Shown: piece after piece, positions 60,689 through 64,000 of the stretch
Layout: the number at the start of each line of letters is the position of its first letter
Position numbering within the stretch: position 1 is the first letter of the stretch
From: Candidatus Sulfurimonas marisnigri
GTDB taxonomy: Bacteria > Campylobacterota > Campylobacteria > Campylobacterales > Sulfurimonadaceae
Reading direction: 5' to 3'
DNA: 64,000 nt
NCBI RefSeq assembly: GCF_015265475.1
Contig: NZ_CP054493.1
Span: 1,550,001-1,614,000 of the forward strand
Made by a program: the position numbers and the translations under genes
The notes under the pieces: model-generated
What the model saw: the letters and a program-made list of their open reading frames with translations, nothing else
Told to the model about the DNA's origin: nothing
The model's database searches: none

Positions 60689-61603
60689 ATGCAAAAAGAA
60701 GAATTAAAATCTCTTGCTAAAGAGATGTATGACAATCTTATTGTCTCTATTGATGAACAAGACAGTGCGAGTGTAGAACAATTAGTAAACTACCTAGGTA
60801 CAGCAACAGAAGCTATTTCTAATATTGATGGTAGTGATATAACGACTTTAGAATATGCAAAATTAACTTTCCATAATGCTTACAAAGAGATTGCCGCTGA
60901 GGGTTTGAAACAATATCAATCTACAAATGGCAAATTTTTAGAAATTTCCCAAGAACAGAGTACAATTTTAGACCAGTACCTTGTAAAAGATATTGATTTG
61001 CCAGATGTAACAAAAAAATTTTATGAGATTCAAAAACAGATGAGTGACGAGATAGAAAAAGCAAATGAAATTATTATTAACTTGTCTAATCAAGTAAAAA
61101 CACTAGAAACGAAATCAAGTATTGACTCATTAACAAAAGTTTATAATAGAAGCGCCTTGTCAGTTTACTTAGAAACCCTATGTGAAGAGGGAAATAGTAA
61201 CTATGAAGTGCATATGCTTATAATGGACTTAGATGACTTTAAATTAGTAAATGACACATACGGACATATTGCTGGAGATAAAATTTTAATATTCATATCA
61301 AATATTCTTAAAAGAACACTAAGAGATGGTGATAAAATATTCAGATACGGAGGAGAAGAGTTTATAATTATTTTAAATAGAATAGATGCTAAACGTTGTA
61401 TGAGCATAACAAATAGAATTTTAGAACTTGTTCGCGCTAATAACCTTATATATAAAGGTAAAACTATTAATGTAACAGGAAGTATAGGCACTACGATGTT
61501 TAAGACTGGGGACACTCCAGATTCACTAATAGAAAGAGCAGACAGGGCTCTATATATTGCTAAGAATAATGGCAAAAATCAAGTGCAAACGGTACTTGAC
61601 TAA
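60689..61603 (+). CDS. Diguanylate cyclase (GGDEF)
   Basis: A 304-residue soluble protein. The first 130 residues are helical and not recognised, perhaps a sensory or dimerisation part (GTATEAISNIDG, HNAYKEIAAEGL). The GGDEF domain covers residues 140-304: DSLTKVYNR, LIMDLDDFKLVNDTYGH, and RYGGEEFIIIL. The GGEEF signature is canonical, so it should make c-di-GMP. No I-site RxxD could be confirmed just before the signature. AGGAAG precedes the ATG. It overlaps cvpA by one base. Confidence 0.88.
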   Translation: MQKEELKSLAKEMYDNLIVSIDEQDSASVEQLVNYLGTATEAISNIDGSDITTLEYAKLTFHNAYKEIAAEGLKQYQSTNGKFLEISQEQSTILDQYLVKDIDLPDVTKKFYEIQKQMSDEIEKANEIIINLSNQVKTLETKSSIDSLTKVYNRSALSVYLETLCEEGNSNYEVHMLIMDLDDFKLVNDTYGHIAGDKILIFISNILKRTLRDGDKIFRYGGEEFIIILNRIDAKRCMSITNRILELVRANNLIYKGKTINVTGSIGTTMFKTGDTPDSLIERADRALYIAKNNGKNQVQTVLD

Positions 61604-62223
61604 TGGAATTTAGCTATTTTGACATTATCATATCTACAATAATACTTTTTTTGGGACTAAAAGGAGTTTTAAATGGTTTTTTTAAAGAACTCTTTGGACT
61701 GCTTGGCATTATAGGTGGTATATTTGTAGCCTCTCGTGTGGGAGACACTATTGGACAGCGAATTAGTGACCTAGTCTTTAAATTTGAAAGCAGTGCCGCT
61801 ATCAGCTTTACTGGTTTTTTAGTTACTCTAGCTATCTTTTGGCTATTTATGGTAACTATTGGCTTTATATTTAAAAAATTAAGTTCAATGAGTGGATTAG
61901 GAATTTTTGATAAAATATTAGGATTTTTCTTTGGTGCTAGTAAATTTTTCTTTATTGTTGCAGTAATTGCTTACGCAACCTACAACATAAAAGCTATGAG
62001 GACAAGTATAGATTCGGTTATGAAAAACAGTTTTATGTTTCCAATACTTATTGAGACAGGCAGTTTTATTATGAAGCTTGATCCAGTAAATATGTCCAAT
62101 GACATAAATATAACAATAGACAAAACTATAAAAAATTCAACACTTAGTATTGTAGAAAATGTAAAAGAAGAAATAAAAGAAAATCTAGAACAAAACGCAT
62201 CAATTAAGGAAGATAATAAATAG
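61603..62223 (+). CDS. cvpA: CvpA family membrane protein
   Basis: A 206-residue inner-membrane protein with four predicted helices in residues 1-130. The family pattern is clear: FDIIISTIILFLGLKGVLNG, then FKELFGLLGIIGGIFVA, then FDKILGFFFGASK. CvpA proteins are needed for colicin V production in enterobacteria and for envelope fitness elsewhere; the molecular role is unsettled. The C-terminal 75 residues are soluble and helical. It is tightly coupled to both neighbours and runs on into fur. Confidence 0.85.
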   Translation: MEFSYFDIIISTIILFLGLKGVLNGFFKELFGLLGIIGGIFVASRVGDTIGQRISDLVFKFESSAAISFTGFLVTLAIFWLFMVTIGFIFKKLSSMSGLGIFDKILGFFFGASKFFFIVAVIAYATYNIKAMRTSIDSVMKNSFMFPILIETGSFIMKLDPVNMSNDINITIDKTIKNSTLSIVENVKEEIKENLEQNASIKEDNK

Positions 62224-62224
62224 T

Positions 62225-62701
62225 ATGGCAGATATAATTACTAACTTTAATGATAAAACAATTGAGTATAAACAACTACTAAATGATTTCAAAGCACTTC
62301 TTAAAAAGAATGCTCTAAAATTCACAATTCAAAGAGAGGTTATTTTAGAGACTCTTTACAATTCAGATGAACACTTGACACCAGAGTCACTTCATCATCT
62401 AATGCAAGAAAATTTTCCAGATTTAAAAACTGGAATTGCCACTGTTTACAGAACTCTATCACTATTAGAAGATTCAAATATGGTCACATCTTTATCTTTT
62501 GGTGCTCAAGGGAAAAAGTATGAGCTTGGTGCAAAACACCATCACGACCATCTTATATGCACAGAGTGTGGAATTATAACAGAGTTTGTAGATAATCTAA
62601 TTGAAGAGAGGCAACATAAGATTGCGGAAGAACTTGGTTTCAATATGCAAGACCACTCAATGCAGATTTATGGAATCTGTAAAAACTGTCAAACTAAATA
62701 A
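62225..62701 (+). CDS. fur: Fur family iron-responsive repressor
   Basis: A 158-residue ferric uptake regulator. Winged-helix domain: FTIQREVILETLYNSDEHLTPE. The metal sites are HHHDH followed by CTECG, and a second Cys pair CKNC at the C-terminus. This gives the structural ZnS4 site of Campylobacter and Helicobacter Fur. Length and the N-terminal extension fit those proteins better than the shorter E. coli Fur. The order fur-lysS is the one seen in Campylobacter, which supports Fur rather than PerR. Confidence 0.9.
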   Translation: MADIITNFNDKTIEYKQLLNDFKALLKKNALKFTIQREVILETLYNSDEHLTPESLHHLMQENFPDLKTGIATVYRTLSLLEDSNMVTSLSFGAQGKKYELGAKHHHDHLICTECGIITEFVDNLIEERQHKIAEELGFNMQDHSMQIYGICKNCQTK

Positions 62702-62712
62702 AGGAAAAGCCA

Positions 62713-64000
62713 TTGGTTTTTGATAACAAATTTATACAACAAAGAATTGAAAAAGCAGAATTGCTTAAAAAAGCTGGATACAATCCATATTCTAACGATT
62801 CTAAAAGAAATACAACCATAGAAAAATATTTAAATGTTAATACTGATGTTGCAGATAGAGAAAATAAACGTAATGAAAACCGTCATTATGTTGTTAGTGG
62901 CCGAATAAAGCTTCTTAGAATTATGGGTAAAGCTACTTTTTTAAAAATAGAAGATGAGAGTGGAATGCTACAAATTTATGTTGCAAGAGACAATCTTCCT
63001 GAAGGCTTTTACAACGATATTTTTAAAAAAAACATTGAAGTTGGTGATATTATTGAAGTAAGCGGTTACCCATTTGTTACTGGTCAAGGTGAATTATCAC
63101 TACATGCAGACGGATTGAAACTTTTAACAAAAGCTATATCTCCTCTTCCAGAAAAGTTTCATGGTGTTACAGACAAAGAGATTAGATATAGAAAAAGATA
63201 CTTAGATTTAATTATGAATACTGAAGTTCGTAAAACATTTAAAATTCGTTCAAAAGTTATATCACTTACTAGACGTTTTTTTGAAGATAAAGGCTTTTTA
63301 GAAGTAGAAACGCCTATGATGCACCCTATTGCTGGCGGGGCAAATGCTAAACCATTTGTAACACACCATAATGCACTTGGGATAGACAGATTTTTAAGAA
63401 TTGCCCCTGAACTTTATCTAAAAAGACTTATTGTTGGTGGATTTGAAGCTGTATTTGAAATAAATCGCAACTTTAGAAATGAAGGTATGGATGCCACTCA
63501 TAATCCAGAGTTTACATCTATAGAGTTTTACTGGGCTTACAAGACTTACAAAGATTTGATTGCAATAACAAAAGAGTATTTTAAATATCTTTTTGAACAC
63601 CTAAGTCTTCCTACAATACTTCCTTATGGAGATTTAGAAATAAACTTTGAGCTATTTAGTGAAATTCCGCTTATTGAGTCACTATCTTCTATTGGTGATG
63701 TTCCATCAGAGATAGTTAATGATAAAGAGAAAATTGTTGAATTTTTAAATAGTAAAAACATAACTGTTAAACCTGGCATGAATCTAGGGCAGCTTCAAGG
63801 CGAACTATTTGATGAGTTTGTTGAAGACAAACTCATCAATCCAACTTTTATAACTGAGTATCCAGTTGAGATATCTCCGCTTGCTCGCAGAAGTGATGAA
63901 AATCCTGATATTACAGAGAGATTTGAGCTTTTTATAGCAGGTCGTGAAATTGCCAATGCATTCAGTGAGTTAAATGACCCAGTTGATCAATTAGAACGTT
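62713..64000 (+). CDS. lysS: Lysyl-tRNA synthetase, class II (5' part)
   Basis: Partial gene: about 429 codons are present and the frame is open at the window end. It joins lysine to its tRNA. The N-terminal OB fold carries VVSGRIKLLRIMGKATFLKI and IEDESGMLQIYV. Class II motif 1 is the stretch around RRFFEDKGFLEVETPMM; motif 2 includes FEINRNFRNEG and NPEFTSIEFY. The start is a TTG preceded by AAGGAAAAG, giving MVFDNKFIQQR; no nearby ATG is in frame. It follows fur by 11 bases and is co-transcribed with it. Confidence 0.93.
   Translation, partial: MVFDNKFIQQRIEKAELLKKAGYNPYSNDSKRNTTIEKYLNVNTDVADRENKRNENRHYVVSGRIKLLRIMGKATFLKIEDESGMLQIYVARDNLPEGFYNDIFKKNIEVGDIIEVSGYPFVTGQGELSLHADGLKLLTKAISPLPEKFHGVTDKEIRYRKRYLDLIMNTEVRKTFKIRSKVISLTRRFFEDKGFLEVETPMMHPIAGGANAKPFVTHHNALGIDRFLRIAPELYLKRLIVGGFEAVFEINRNFRNEGMDATHNPEFTSIEFYWAYKTYKDLIAITKEYFKYLFEHLSLPTILPYGDLEINFELFSEIPLIESLSSIGDVPSEIVNDKEKIVEFLNSKNITVKPGMNLGQLQGELFDEFVEDKLINPTFITEYPVEISPLARRSDENPDITERFELFIAGREIANAFSELNDPVDQLER

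Overview
The window is AT-rich chromosomal DNA from a chemolithoautotrophic member of the Campylobacterota (formerly Epsilonproteobacteria), most like Sulfurimonas. That placement is inference. It rests on a fur-lysS neighbourhood, a class II DAHP synthase, several orphan PAS histidine kinases with an HWRQP phosphoacceptor box, a small c553-type cytochrome, a nitrogenase-maturation locus carrying its own sigma-54 gene, and group 2-like plus group 4-like [NiFe] hydrogenases.

Layout. 1-843: the 3' end of nifE. 844-9117: an accessory block with a Fic protein, a RelE/ParE toxin remnant, a secreted ankyrin-repeat protein, a deleted serine-resolvase remnant, an AbiEii-type toxin with an unusual small partner, a soluble PAS histidine kinase, and short repeats shared between its intergenic gaps. 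9118-14958: a minus-strand nif operon in the order nifN, nifX, a NifX-associated gene (DUF269), a flavodoxin, a PII-like gene, nifW, nifZ, two [2Fe-2S] ferredoxins and rpoN. 15.1-17.2 kb: small housekeeping genes, including a membrane-anchored SprT-like protease. 17241-32589: one long minus-strand run of tightly packed genes. It begins with a cytoplasmic group 2-like hydrogenase whose small subunit is fused to a FAD/NAD(P) reductase and a BFD [2Fe-2S] domain. It continues with the large subunit, its maturation protease, a P-type cation ATPase, a six-subunit Ech/Hyc-type membrane hydrogenase interrupted by a Na/Pi transporter, and an aldo/keto reductase. 32.8-36.2 kb: a Lon-like protease, Hsp20 and cytochrome c. 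36.3-45.6 kb: PAS kinases, a CheB-CheR-PAS fusion, MntP, a two-piece permease and a ferritin-like protein. 45.7-50.2 kb: a porin interrupted by a nonsense codon, a periplasmic binding protein and a PAS/degenerate-GGDEF/EAL protein in series. 50.2-57 kb: alanine dehydrogenase, Fe-SOD, a decayed HD-GYP gene and a two-gene hybrid kinase system. 57.2-64 kb: ABC-F ATPase, DAHP synthase, diguanylate cyclase, CvpA, Fur and the first two thirds or more of lysS.

How it fits together (inference). The flavodoxin and ferredoxins in the nif operon can carry electrons to nitrogenase, and RpoN and the PII-like protein can couple the locus to nitrogen status. The hydrogenase run looks like a reductant-supply module. 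The soluble enzyme could pass H2 electrons straight to NAD(P) or ferredoxin. The membrane enzyme could link ferredoxin and H2 to an ion gradient, which would explain ion transporters inside the same run. Many PAS kinases and c-di-GMP genes point to redox or nutrient taxis. Decay is visible at several points: a resolvase, a RelE toxin, an HD-GYP gene and a porin are all broken. No tRNA, rRNA, CRISPR array or intact insertion sequence was seen.
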